A stretch of DNA of 18,945 bases, taken from assembly GCA_025399215.1 (NCBI GenBank), contig MU621412.1:1-18945 (forward strand), in the 5' to 3' direction. Of this stretch, positions 7,333 through 17,767 are shown in pieces (positions within the stretch are counted from its first letter, which is position 1; the number at the start of each line of letters is the position of its first letter). A model generated the notes under the pieces. That model was not told where the DNA came from, did no database searches, and was given only the letters and a program-made list of their open reading frames with translations. The position numbers were made by a program, and so were the translations under genes. Source of the DNA: Globomyces pollinis-pini. Lineage: Eukaryota > Chytridiomycota > Chytridiomycetes > Rhizophydiales > Globomycetaceae.

Positions 7333-8502
7333 ATGGAAAGAGTCAAAACAGGAAAATTGCTATTCAAAGTAAACAAAATTAGAGTAAGCAGATCATCAAT
7401 TAAATCCAGTGTAATGCAACAAAGTACCGAAATTGATTCTATAGTCATTGTATTAGGGGGATAAAGTGTACTAAAAAAAACCAAATCTAATTATATAGTC
7501 CATTAGTTAAAAAGAAATCAAAAAAGAAATCAAAAGAATTAAATCAATCAAAAAAACAAAAAGATGGTTGGATGGCTGTTGATATCCCATCTGAAATTCA
7601 TGGTAATCTGATATCATCTTGAAAAAAAAAGGTCCAACTATTATAATGAATCATACCTTTAATCTACTCAATTCAGTTCAATCCACAAATAAAATATCTT
7701 TCAAATCAGTACCACATGAATTTGAACCAGATACATTGAATGCTGATACAGATCCATGGGTAGGATCTCAAGTAACATGATTTTTGGTTAACATAATAGG
7801 TTTGGATTTCACATCCATTAGGTCAAGATAAATACAGTTTCAAATCTTGTTTTGATAAATATTTGTATAAAATAATCTTAATTCAAATTTTTTAGAACTT
7901 GTGATAAATTTGGGGTAGTGACTTGTGAAATGGAAGCTGTAGGTCAAACGGAAACTTGGAAAGTAGAAAAATTGGAAACTGGTTTTGCTATTAAATCTTA
8001 TTTCGATAAATATTTATCTGTACAAGTATAGAATTTTTTTTTGTAATGGTAGGATGGACTGATACGTTGTGATAGTGATATACCAGGTTTAAATGAAACT
8101 TTCCACTTACGAATGCAATATTCTTTTAAAGTATCATACCATGCCATTTCTAATCTTTAGGTTCAAAAGAAAGAAAAAATATCTAGGTATAAAAACTTTC
8201 ATTTAACATAAAGGTATCTATAGACATTATCTTATATTAGTGTTCAACAAGAATTTGAAGCTTTAAAGCAATTTCATTCGTTTGGTAAAAAAGAAATTAT
8301 GGCGTTGAATTATGATGTTGAAGGATTAACGGTGGCTAAGCGTGATGGAAAACTGAATGAGGTGTTGTTGAATCGTAGGGCAGTCATGAAATCGGATAAG
8401 GTATTTATATACTCATATTTGACTTTTATAGTTTTGTAAATAATAAAAACAAAACCCTCATTAAACATTCCTATTTTCACTTTTAAGTATTTAATATATT
8501 GA
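7333..8502 (+). CDS. FRG1: FRG1-like protein (beta-trefoil, RNA-associated)
   Basis: Exons recognised: 7333-7368 (provisional), 7499-7602, 7632-7759, 7800-7864, 7896-8025, 8053-8130, 8161-8186, 8241-8400, 8488-8502. The product starts MERVKTGKLLFK, then Lys-rich KKKSKKKSK, then a fascin-like trefoil (WMAVDIPSEIHGPTIIM, SFKSCFDKYL, AIKSYFDKYLS). It ends with the typical FRG1 tail: QQEFEALKQFHSF, LNEVLLNRRAVMKSDKYLIY. FRG1 proteins are nuclear/nucleolar, linked to pre-mRNA processing and actin bundling. Introns are 29, 40, 31, 27, 30, 54 and 87 nt and all joints from exon 2 onward keep frame. The joint between 7368 and 7499 does not (phase 0 versus phase 2), so either a small exon is missing or the start lies elsewhere. 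A 14-nt microexon at about 7409-7422 would fix the frame. Confidence 0.85.
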
Positions 8503-8511
8503 ATCGTGGCT

Positions 8512-10739
8512 TTATTCAATCAAAGTGGTGACAACTGTACCAACAACCAACATAGCCGGATTTTGAATCTCTTCTTGTTTCACACGTATTACAATATCAG
8601 TTAGATTACCCACACAAACTCGTTCACCTTTCTTCCAGGTGGCTTTCTCAATGACTGCACAAGGTAAATCTGCAGGGTAATTTAGATTCACCATCAAGTC
8701 TGACAATTCGCTTAGTCGGGAGAGTGACATGAGGAAAATAAGTGTTCTAGTGGCTAGGTATTCGGGGATGGTTGGGAGTGTGCCACCTTGACCTCTTCCA
8801 GATAAGAGTAGCACTTGGTCAGCTACACCACGATGAGTGACTGGTATCATGACGGATGTTGGACCAGCAAATACACTAGATAACCCAGGGATGATTTTGG
8901 ATTCATATCCACGTTCACGGAACCACAATACTTCTTCGCCTCCTCTGCCAAACACAAATGGATCACCCGTTTTTAATCGGACAACTGTTTTACCATCTTT
9001 TAATCCTTTCAAGCATACTTCATTAGATTCGTTTTGAGCTTTATCTGACGCTCCTCCAACTTTAAATGATGATAATACCAGTTTGGATGTTGGTATTAAA
9101 GAGATGATTTCTTCAGGTATTAACCGGTCAGATACCACTAAGTCCGCACTTTTTAGCAGTTCTAAAGCTTGAACAGTTAGCATTTCTGGATGTCCAGGAC
9201 CCGCTCCGACAAGGAAAAGCTTACACTCGCTCTGAGCATTCTTGAATCCAATTTCATTACTGATTGTGTCTTTTGATTCGTTGGTTTGGGGATTTGGCAA
9301 CGATGATTCTAGATCTTTTACTGTGCTTGATGTTTTTACTGTTTCAATTATTTCCATTTGCTCAGTATTCTTGGTAATTGCTATTGGTTCATGGTTTGTT
9401 TTCTCGGATTTTCTTGTCAAGGATGGATCAGACGCAGTTGGTGTAGATTCTTGTTCTTCATCTGTACTCAATCTCGACTGTATGACTGAGGATGAATCAG
9501 TTTTTGGTGCATTTCTAGTGCCGCGATTCTGTGTAGATATAGATGGATCTGAAGATTTAGGGGTTACATCATGATCTTCAGAGTTTAAATTATCACTCGG
9601 AACAGATCTCGACGAAGATTGATTATTTTGCGGTTCTACAATTGTTGTTGTATGTTTTTCTTTTCTTGATTTTCTATCAGACACCGTTGAAGAATTGTTG
9701 GGTACCGCCGGATTTCTCACCGTCAACAGCGTAAACTTACGAAGAGGGTTGAGTAGATTTAGATGCAGAAAAACAAGGGAGACCAGTTTTCGGAATATGG
9801 CATAGAAGTAACGAATGATCATAGAAACCCACGCAAAATATCCCATACTACTTGGACACCACCAGTTTGATGTCAAGAAAACAGGAATACCCGCCGATCT
9901 TGAGTTCACACGATCGTTGACAATTGGTGGTGTAGGAACAGATTGGCCTTTCCGAAACGCATCGATCACTGAATCAGCAACTAAAGGATCTTTTAACATT
10001 ACTAATTGTTGAAGGTTCCAAGAATCACAGAACCGACTGACCCAACCCATTCGATTTTCAATGACTTTGGTTCCCCCTATGTTACGCTCCACTACATCAA
10101 CATTCCTAATTCTTTCTCGAATTTTTCCTATTTGAGTTACGGCTTCAGGTGTATCGGGATCAAGGCTCTCCACAACTGCATTTCTAATTCGTGCACCTAG
10201 GCGAGGTCCACCTCCATTGGTAGAAACTGCAATCTGCAAAGCCCCTTCTCTGTACTGAGCCATGAAATAAAAATCACACAGTTCTAACTATAAATTGTAT
10301 AAAAATCGTTACCAGGAATATCAGCACAATTTACAGGTATCCGTTTTGATCTTGCTAATAGGGCGAGCCGGCGAGATTCAACTGGATCATCTATACATCC
10401 TAAAACCATATCTACTGGCCAATCTGAGTTGGTCGGTCCATCCCATTCCATATCCAAATCTGAATCTATAAAATTTCGATCAAAAACTCTGACCAATCCT
10501 TTTTGAATTCTATCGATGACAGCTGGATGTCTATTTTCAACAGGAGCTATTAAGGTAACATATGCGTCAGATTCCAGTGCGAAAAACGTTCTATTTGCAG
10601 CTTCTTTCCCACCACCAACAACCAAGACATGTTTTCTTTTTAGTTGATATCCAACCATGAAGGATGCACCAGGTGAAATGACTCTCTGCACTGAAGAGGC
10701 AGGTAGGTTTGGAGTTAAACTGGCAATAACTTTGGCCAT
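8512..10739 (-). CDS. Bifunctional siroheme biosynthesis enzyme, MET8-like plus MET1-like (2 exons)
   Basis: Minus-strand exons 10739-10313 and 10283-8512; 732 aa. A 29-nt intron (gtaac...gttag) joins VNCADIPE to LCDFYFMAQYREG, restoring the family motif. The N-terminal domain is MET8/CysG-type precorrin-2 dehydrogenase/ferrochelatase with a Rossmann motif (HVLVVGGGKEAANR, about residue 37) and LQIAVSTNGGGPRLG. A hydrophobic segment follows (about 283-306), then a 160-residue Ser/Thr/Asn-rich linker. The C-terminal domain (about 496-732) is uroporphyrinogen-III C-methyltransferase: VGAGPGHPEMLTVQALELL, RLKTGDPFVFGRGGEEV, PVTHRGVADQ. Together they convert uroporphyrinogen III to siroheme, the cofactor of sulfite and nitrite reductases. 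ATG 10739 is the first in the frame and has a strong context (aaaATGg); the frame is open upstream to about 10915 but without an ATG. Confidence 0.88.
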
Positions 10740-10831
10740 TTTGAATAATTTGTCAAGAGATTTTTGGGATCGAATAATTCCATCTTTCCATGTGGCTTGT
10801 CTAATAAGATGGATGGTAAAAACTATACCAT

Positions 10832-10909
10832 TGAAAAGACAGGTTAAGATAAGTGATAACAAGTTAGATGTGAAAAGACAGGTTAAGATAAGTGATAACA
10901 AGTTAGATG
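10832..10909. repeat. Exact 39-bp tandem duplication upstream of the siroheme gene
   Basis: The 39-bp unit starting tgaaaagacaggttaagata occurs at 10832-10870 and again, identically, at 10871-10909. It lies in the presumed 5' UTR/promoter of the minus-strand siroheme gene. Because 39 is a multiple of three, the upstream open frame runs through it as a duplicated hydrophobic 13-mer (LLSLILTCLF...), but no in-frame ATG precedes it. Confidence 0.9.
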
Positions 10910-10955
10910 TTGAGCGATAGTACTAGATTATAATTGTTTTTATTTGAATGTCGCG

Positions 10956-11989
10956 TTATAGTCTAACGGAATTATTAGCAGATTCAAACAATTCTGGTTT
11001 AATAAAGTCCTTATCAAATTGATTGAGACTTTCCGGATGTGTAAATGGTCCATTCTTCACTATAATCGTGGACTTTTTCATTTCATTGACCATAAACTCG
11101 GTTCTACCAATATCATCATTATCACACATTTGTGAAAAATTGGTTTCCAACGCACTAATTTTGGAAAATGTCAAGTCCATAGCAAGTAACAGACCTCGGC
11201 AATTATCTAGATTGTCAAATATTGTCGACAACCAAAAAGCATGATAGTTTGTTCGACCCCAAGAAAATGAAAAGATGAGGAACACATCAATGAGTTGGAT
11301 AAATATCATTCGACCAGATGAGTTATTCAAAAATACCAAAACACTTCTTTTAGACTGATTATTGTGTTGATGATTTTCTCCAGCTAATTGATTTTTGGAT
11401 GATATCAATAAATAAGTTCCAAAAACTGAAGATATAAGTCCACTAACACTAACTATTGTCATACCCCATCTAAATTTTAAATTAAATTAGTTTAAATTTA
11501 CCTCGCTTCTTCTTGGTCTACATACTTTAATTCCATTACGTCATAAACACGACCTCCAAACAATCCTATACAAGATATAATGTTCAAAACTCTAAAGATT
11601 TTGATCTGTAAGTCGCTTATTGAAATAGCAGAAATAATCTTGAAATTGATGTATTGTTCAATTACTCGTATGGTTGCAGCTAAACAAGCTTGTATCATCC
11701 AAATCCATCGATTATTATAGTCTGGATAAAGATACTGAAAATAGCAGGCTACCATTCCAAAAGCATTATGTGGTATATTGAGAATAGCAATCAGCAAAAG
11801 GTAATCTGCTAGATGTGAAGTTGTTAATGAGTAAAAGACCGCGATAAATATGGTTTCAATGATCTTCACAACTAACCATCCTTGATTGATAGTAACAAAA
11901 ATGTCTTCTCGTAGCTTTTGCTCAGTAGCAGACATCAATTCAATAAGAAAGTTAAAAATTGGTTGTTTATTTGTTTTGAGTTTGTACAT
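10956..11989 (-). CDS. Unknown protein with about seven membrane spans (2 exons)
   Basis: Minus-strand exons 11989-11502 and 11469-10956; 333 aa. A 32-nt intron joins DQEEAR to WGMTIVSVSG in frame. Seven hydrophobic segments are visible: around VVKIIETIFIAVFYS, YLLLIAILN, WIWMIQACLAA, VLNIISCIGLFGG, TIVSVSGLISSVFGTYLLIS, MIFIQLIDVFLIFSF and NCRGLLLAMDL. The ~75-residue tail is hydrophilic. I recognise no catalytic or receptor motif; a seven-span receptor-like topology is possible but the family is unknown. ATG 11989 is the first in the frame (an open stretch to 12043 lacks ATG), so a further 5' exon cannot be excluded. Its 3' end lies 54 nt from the open frame upstream of the siroheme gene. 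Confidence 0.6.
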
Positions 11990-12433
11990 CTGATATTGGG
12001 GATAATCAGGAGTATAATTCTTCTGAGATATTCTGAACCTCAATGATATGGTTTTAAGACAATTTTAAAGAGGACACGTTATGAAGTGTTTGTTTTGTAA
12101 TAACCTGTACCAACTCTTAACTTGACCACCAATTTACTTGATTCATCGCGGAAATTCTATTCAGAGTCTACTCCTTATTCAAACTGGACACTATTTTGAA
12201 AAACACAACTGCTCTAAGTACGTGAATCTGAATTTCAAGATGCTACTCAATAGATCCATTGAATACTGAGCAATACAACTTTACTTGTGCTATAGTACAA
12301 GATGATGATTTGCTTGCCCATCAAACAGAATCCAAGTAGATTCTTCCTCTACTCATACTTCAAAAACTTACTTTCCATTTGTGCTTCACCTCAATTATTT
12401 TTTGAGTAATTTCTCCACATCTCAAATCAGGAC
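11990..12433. promoter_or_regulatory. Divergent intergenic region between the multi-span protein and the CLC gene
   Basis: The 444-bp A+T-rich spacer separates two divergent genes and should contain both promoters and 5' UTRs. I see no additional gene, repeat or RNA. Possible small 5' exons of either gene cannot be excluded. Confidence 0.35.
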
Positions 12434-14938
12434 ATGAATGATAAGCATTCCTTTGCTCCATTAATTGACCATGAATCCTTCAATTCTTATGATGAGCTAC
12501 CGATTCCCAGACAGCAGAGTTCTCTAAATATTAATACTACCGCAGAACTGATTCATTCTAATTCAGTTGATCCACTCATGAATCCTCAATCTCCAATTTC
12601 ACCAACTACCCTTGCTAATGAATTTATTCAAAATGATTTTTCTACTATTGGTACTTGTTTACTTTTAACTTTTAAGATTGGATCAGAGATTCTCAAAATG
12701 AACGAGAAAGAGAAATAATATTATCAAAATTGACTGGAACTGTTGGTATTGTTAAAAGAATTTGGGATATATTATTCGAATCAATATTGATATTGATAAT
12801 TGGATGCTTGTTAGGTTGGTTAGCAGCTTCAATAGCAATTACTGAAGAATGGTATTGAAATTCAATTTGACTTACAAAAGGCTAACGGATTTAAAACATG
12901 GAGTTTGTAAAGTAGATTTTTATTTGAATGAACATTTTTGTTGTTGGTTAGAAACAGATACTGAGCATTGTTCTGATTGGTTTGCTTGGAATCAAATTGG
13001 TGGATCTATTATAGGATTTGTGATTGGCTATATATTTTATGTCAGTATGGGTCTTCTATTTGCTCTTGCGAGCGCCGTTTTGGTAAAGAAATATGCTAGG
13101 TAATATTTTTGATTATCATTATGTAGATACGCTGCTGGATCTGGAATTCCAGAAGTTAAAACTATTCTTGGTGGATTCATTATAAAGAAATTTTTAGGAT
13201 TGTGGACTTTAATTGTAAAATGCATTGGACTTGCATTATCTGTTGCTTCAGGAATGTCTTTAGGAAAAGAGGGACCATTGGTCCATGTTGCTTGTTGTGT
13301 TGCAAACATAGTTTCGTAACTCAAATATCGAATAATTTACATACAGGCGAATATCTGCCAAATATAAGTACAATGCAGCAAACCGAAGGGAATTGATGAG
13401 TGCAGCTTGTGCTGCTGGAGTTTCAGTTGCGTTTGGGGCCCCAATAGGTGGTGTACTTTTCTCACTGGAGGAAGTATCATATTACTTTCCTCATAAAACG
13501 ATGTGGAAATCTTTTGTTATGGCGATGGTTGGTGCACTATCATTAAAAGTTATAAATCCATTCAGGACTGGAAAATTAGTTTTATTCCAAGTGGATGTAA
13601 AAAGGGATTGGCATGCATTCGAACTTCCGTTCTTCGCGTTATTGGGTGTGTTAGGGGGACTTTATGGAACTCTTTTCATCAAAATGAATGTGAAATGTGT
13701 AAAGTATCGTAGGTCAAGTTGGCTCTTGACTTATCCAATTACTGAAGCAGGAATCATAGCATTAGGAACCGCCTTAATTAGTTACCCATTTCAATTTTTA
13801 AGAGTTGGATCAGCTGAATTAGTTGGTAATTTGTTTAGGGAATGTTCTGAATTGGATGGAGATTTTCATGGATTATGTGCGTAAGTCATGTAATAGTAGT
13901 TTTATGATTAGTGATTCCCTTTACTTCACTGTTATTATATCACTAATATTTACTGCTATTATGAAGGCTTGCTTTACGATTGTAACATTTGGAATCAGGG
14001 TTCCAGCTGGTGTATTGTAAAAATTAATAATCAATAACAAAATTAGTATTCCATCAATGTCTGTAGGTGCGTGTGTCGGTCGTGCATTGGGAACTATATT
14101 ACAACTAATGCATCAGTAAATTTACTAGTTACTTACAATCCAGTCAATTTCCATCATTTTGGATATTTTCATCGTGTAAACCAGATGTTGAATGTGTGAC
14201 ACCAGGCACTTATGCTAGTATATAAATTTTTGATTAAATGTATCTAGTTGTAGGAGCAGCAGCAGCACTTGGAGGAGTTACTCGAATGACAGTATCTCTA
14301 GTCGTTATTATTTTTGAATTGACTGGAGCTCTATCCTATGGTAAAAAAATAAATCATTACTAATTCGTTGAATAGTATTGCCAATTATGGTTACGGTGGT
14401 GATAGCAAAATGGATAGGTGATCTTGGTGGTGAAGGGATTTATGATGCCTTGATCCATTTAAATGGATACCCTTTCCTAGCACCCGAAGCAACTTTTCAA
14501 ATTCATACAACCACTTCTGACATAATGACAAGGATAGAAGATTTGGTATGTATTCAAAGTGACCTTGAAACTCGAAATTCGTTACTTAAATTATTAAAAG
14601 AAAATCAGCATAAAGGATTTCCTGTTGTAAATACAAAAAATCAAACTTTGGGATATTTCGGTCGAAATGATTTAATACAAGCCATCAAATCAATGGATAC
14701 ATCTCAACCTAATCATCCCATACAATTTGAATCAAACATGTCACATTTCCATGATTCATTTGATATTCAAGATTGGATGGATAAAAGGCCAGTGATGTTA
14801 CATCCAAAATTTCCATTAGAGATGACAATAGAATTATTTAAGAAGATGGGATTACGATATATTCTGGTAACTCGTAATGGTATTCTAGAAGGAATGGTTA
14901 CCAAAAAAGACTTATTGAGACATTCAAATAAATTGTGA
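12434..14938 (+). CDS. CLC-family chloride/proton exchanger with CBS domains (GEF1-like, 10 exons)
   Basis: Exons: 12434-12650, 12677-12851, 12881-13099, 13127-13315, 13347-13880, 13912-14016, 14047-14115, 14144-14217, 14248-14340, 14376-14938; 745 aa. The nine introns are only 26-35 nt (26, 29, 27, 31, 31, 30, 28, 30, 35) and all joints restore conserved motifs. Visible: STIDWIRDS before the first helix; GSGIPEVK (about 208, Ser as in chloride-selective members); GKEGP with gating Glu about 252; [19 protein letters not shown] with the proton-glutamate position about 309; [34 protein letters not shown]. Two CBS domains form the C-terminus. Both glutamates imply a 2Cl-/H+ exchanger of the endosome/Golgi/vacuole rather than a channel, acting in acidification and copper/iron loading as for yeast Gef1. 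The first ATG was chosen. Confidence 0.93.
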
Positions 14939-15012
14939 TAAAATGTTACTATTCAACGTTAAAGAGAAAAAAGTATATTAAAGTTTAAACAAAATATGAT
15001 TCCAGTTGGAAA

Positions 15013-16603
15013 TTATTGTAGCAAACTCATCTTGGAAGTCAATTCGTTCGTATATTTCTTCAATTCCACACCCAACTTCTCATAGTTTACTCTTAAACCA
15101 TCCATTTCCGCTTCAAACTCTTTTTTCTCAACACTCATCTAAATTTTGAATAATTGTTGTGAATATTACCTTAGTTTCGATATCAAGATAAGTAGAATCC
15201 ATATCTTTAGATTTTTGTAGTGTACTATTATAACTTTCCAAAATTTCTTGATAATCTTTCTTGATTTGATTAAATTTAGCTTCGTTCATATTTTCACGTT
15301 GGGTTTGATGTTCAATTAATCTATTCATTTTTTCATTGGTACTTTTCAGTTGTCTTGAGAGTTGCTACGTGTTATCAATACATAATAGACTTACCTGTTC
15401 TTTAATTGTCAGTTCTCGAAGTTGATTAGTTTTGGTTAAAAATTCTTCATTCTCTTTATTGAGTCTTTCTTTGTTTTCTCTCTTTCGCTTGCGTTCTTGA
15501 TCTACTTGTTCAAGTAATGTACAACATCCTTCAATATCCTAAAACATTTGAGTCAACTGGAAAGAATGGGAAATGTGAAGTTTGATAATAGATACAGTTG
15601 AATTTTTGTGGTAGGTACCTGATCAACCAAAACCATAGACTCAATTCGGGCTGTTAAATCTCTATTTTTCCTTTCAGATTGATGTAATAAATTTTTATCA
15701 TTTTGTACACTTTGATTCATATCCAAAATTGTATTCTTCAAAATTTCAGGGTTGGTAACAATTCTAGAGGATAATTTTGCACAGTCTTGTTTTAAGTTTG
15801 TAATCAAGAAAGAATTGTTCATAATTTTTTCAGATATAGATGACTTTGATTTTTTTAATTCTTCTATTTCATTATTTATTGTGTTTTGCTGTTGTTTTAA
15901 AGCACGTAAATCTTTTGTAATTTCGGTGACAGTTTGTTTTACTTGTTCAACTCTTGGTTGTTCCTCAGCCAATGATAACCTAATATTGTTAAAGAAATGG
16001 AATTACTTTATAGAGTTGACCTTTTCTGTTATATCTTGAAACTTTGATTGTGAACTTTTCAATTCTTGAACTATAGCTTCCTATTTTATTAGATTCAAGT
16101 ATCATAAACCGATTGCTCTGAAAATTGATCGTAAAGCTGAATTTTTGCTTCTCTAAACTTACAAAAGTTGATGATAGCACTGAAGATAATTCTTACTCTC
16201 TTTGCAGTTGGAGTAAGAATATCTCTCAGACTGAAATTGTGTATACCTGCAATGGTAACAATTTTCAAACTATATAAAGTTAAGGTATGATAAACATACA
16301 GTTGTCGATAAAAGGTCATCAAGGCAATTGAATCATGTTGTAAATCAGGAGTTTCCAACAATGAGTTGAAGTCTGGGGTACTATTTTGAGATTGATGACC
16401 TAGTAATAATTCTTTGCATTAAGATTAAATGAATACCAGCAAATTGCTCATAAATTTGAAGACTACAAGTTATCAGTACAAGAAGAATACATTCTGTGAT
16501 GAGTAGGTTTCTTTAAATCTTCCGCTTGACATGGAATTGACAATTCCTGCATACATAGAAGGATTTCTGAAGCTTCCAAGACTGGGAAGGTGAGATCAGT
16601 CAT
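15013..16603 (-). CDS. NUF2: Kinetochore protein NUF2 (Ndc80 complex, 9 exons)
   Basis: Minus-strand exons 16603-16491, 16462-16437, 16399-16300, 16269-16110, 16080-16007, 15979-15619, 15538-15395, 15364-15170, 15138-15013; 1299 nt, 432 aa, near the usual NUF2 length. Introns are 28, 37, 30, 29, 27, 80, 30 and 31 nt. The start MTDLTFPVLEASEILLCMQ and KPTHHRILQIYEQFAG match the NUF2 calponin-homology head. FSLRDILTPTAKRVRIIFSA followed by IINFCKFREAK is the family's strongest signature. The rest (about residue 150 to the end) is continuous coiled coil (Lys/Glu/Gln heptads), ending YEKLGVELKKYTNELTSKMS. NUF2 pairs with NDC80 to bind microtubules at the kinetochore. ATG 16603 was preferred over in-frame 16702 because homologues begin here. 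The fourth exon joint (16299-16270) is inferred from a 30-nt stop-free intron. Confidence 0.9.
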
Positions 16604-16921
16604 TTGAGAAGGAAAAATGTCCGGGAATGAAAAATGTTTGACTTTGAACGTGAATTGTAAGTGAATGACTTTAAGAATGACTTGAAGTGATTGAATGTAC
16701 ATTCATAGGGTTTAGTGTTTGGAATGACCTTCTCATGTAGTTTAAAATGGTAAAAACAACTCAAGTACTTTAGTATTTACCGATTAACTGATTACTACCA
16801 TTAACTATTTGTAATTTAGTCCTAATTTACATGATTTGTTTTCCATTGAATTCTTATTAATTCAGGTAGAAAACGTGTTTGCGAATGCGTTCAATTTCAT
16901 CCCTTTTTGTTTTACTCTTTC
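16604..16921. promoter_or_regulatory. Divergent intergenic region between NUF2 and OPI3-like gene
   Basis: The 318-bp spacer lies between divergent genes. It includes an open in-frame extension of NUF2 back to ATG 16702 that I regard as 5' UTR. No repeat or RNA gene is seen. Confidence 0.35.
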
Positions 16922-17542
16922 ATGGAACATTCAAACTACGGGGATTTTAAAATCCTAAATCAAGAGTTCATTGACAATATCAAGTTTAATCAGGATTTTT
17001 ATATCGCTGTAGCTGCTATTGTATTTCATCTGGTCAACTCCAATTTAACTGCTATCATTGAAAGAAAGACTCGATTTTTTACAAACAAATTAGGTGTAAA
17101 CGCTATTTACTACTATGCTGTCTATCTTATCTCTTCTGCTTTGATTCGTGATTATTTGATTTATCGAGCAATTCAATCTGATACTCTCAATTTACATTAT
17201 CCAAATTCACCAATGGCAATTGTTATCTTTGTTACTGGTCTTGGACTAAATTTATGGGTTCTTCGTATACTAGGAATTAAAGGAATGTTTAATGGTGATA
17301 GTTTTGGATATTTACTTGATGCACCTGTTAAAACTGGACCTTATAGATTTTTAACGGATCCGCAGTATGTAGGTACTACTATGTGTGTTCAAGCTGCTGC
17401 CATTCTTTATAATTCTTTTAGTGGGTTCATCCTTTCCATTATCATGTACATCACGTTCGTTATATCAGTTGAATTGATAGAAAAACCTTATATGAATTGG
17501 GTATATGACAAGAAAGTTTCAGACAGTAAAAAGAAGAAATAA
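16922..17542 (+). CDS. OPI3: Phospholipid N-methyltransferase (OPI3/PEMT)
   Basis: Intron-free frame, 206 aa from ATG 16922, about the length of yeast Opi3 and human PEMT. It carries the family's order of features: FYIAVAAIVFHLVNSNLTAIIERKT in the first span, GDSFGYLLDAPVKTGPYRFL then DPQYVGTTMC (the S-adenosylmethionine-side GxxxG/DPxYxG region), and ELIEKPYMNW with the conserved acidic pair position near the end. Four hydrophobic spans and a Lys-rich C-terminus (KKVSDSKKKK, a possible ER retrieval signal) fit an ER membrane enzyme. It performs the last methylations from phosphatidyl-monomethylethanolamine to phosphatidylcholine. The start is the only plausible ATG in the frame. Confidence 0.92.
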   Translation: MEHSNYGDFKILNQEFIDNIKFNQDFYIAVAAIVFHLVNSNLTAIIERKTRFFTNKLGVNAIYYYAVYLISSALIRDYLIYRAIQSDTLNLHYPNSPMAIVIFVTGLGLNLWVLRILGIKGMFNGDSFGYLLDAPVKTGPYRFLTDPQYVGTTMCVQAAAILYNSFSGFILSIIMYITFVISVELIEKPYMNWVYDKKVSDSKKKK

Positions 17543-17767
17543 ACAACCTATTCCATTCTTAAACGGCTTGTACCTAATACTACAGGTTAAATTCCAGTGT
17601 ACATCTCATTCAACTACTCACCAATTGGAAAGAGTTTTTACATAATACCAGTGTTGATACAGATGAGGACTAGTTTGAGTTTAAATATATGAATTTTCTG
17701 TACCTTGAATCGATATCGTTTTTTCCTAGTCAAGTTGAATTGTATCCAAAAATCAAACATTTGAATT
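17543..17767 (+). other. Short spacer before the F-box/ankyrin gene
   Basis: No gene, repeat or RNA is visible in these 225 bp. It carries the 3' end of the OPI3-like gene and the promoter of the next gene on the same strand. Confidence 0.35.

Noticed and set aside
9242..9574. 110-codon + strand open frame inside the siroheme gene
   Set aside because: It is antisense to the low-complexity linker of the MET8-MET1 gene, with no motif and no own context.
10740..10901. N-terminal hydrophobic extension of the siroheme enzyme (possible signal or targeting peptide)
   Set aside because: The open frame here begins with a TTG and has no ATG before 10739, so it is treated as leader unless an upstream exon is shown.
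12850..13100. Apparent frameshifts and stops in the CLC gene suggesting a pseudogene
   Set aside because: Each interruption coincides with a GT...AG segment of 26-35 nt whose removal restores conserved CLC motifs.
13037..13324. 95-codon minus-strand open frame
   Set aside because: Antisense shadow of CLC exons 3 and 4.
16604..16702. N-terminal extension of NUF2 from ATG 16702
   Set aside because: The NUF2 head normally begins close to the MTDLTFP segment; the 33 added residues show no family resemblance.
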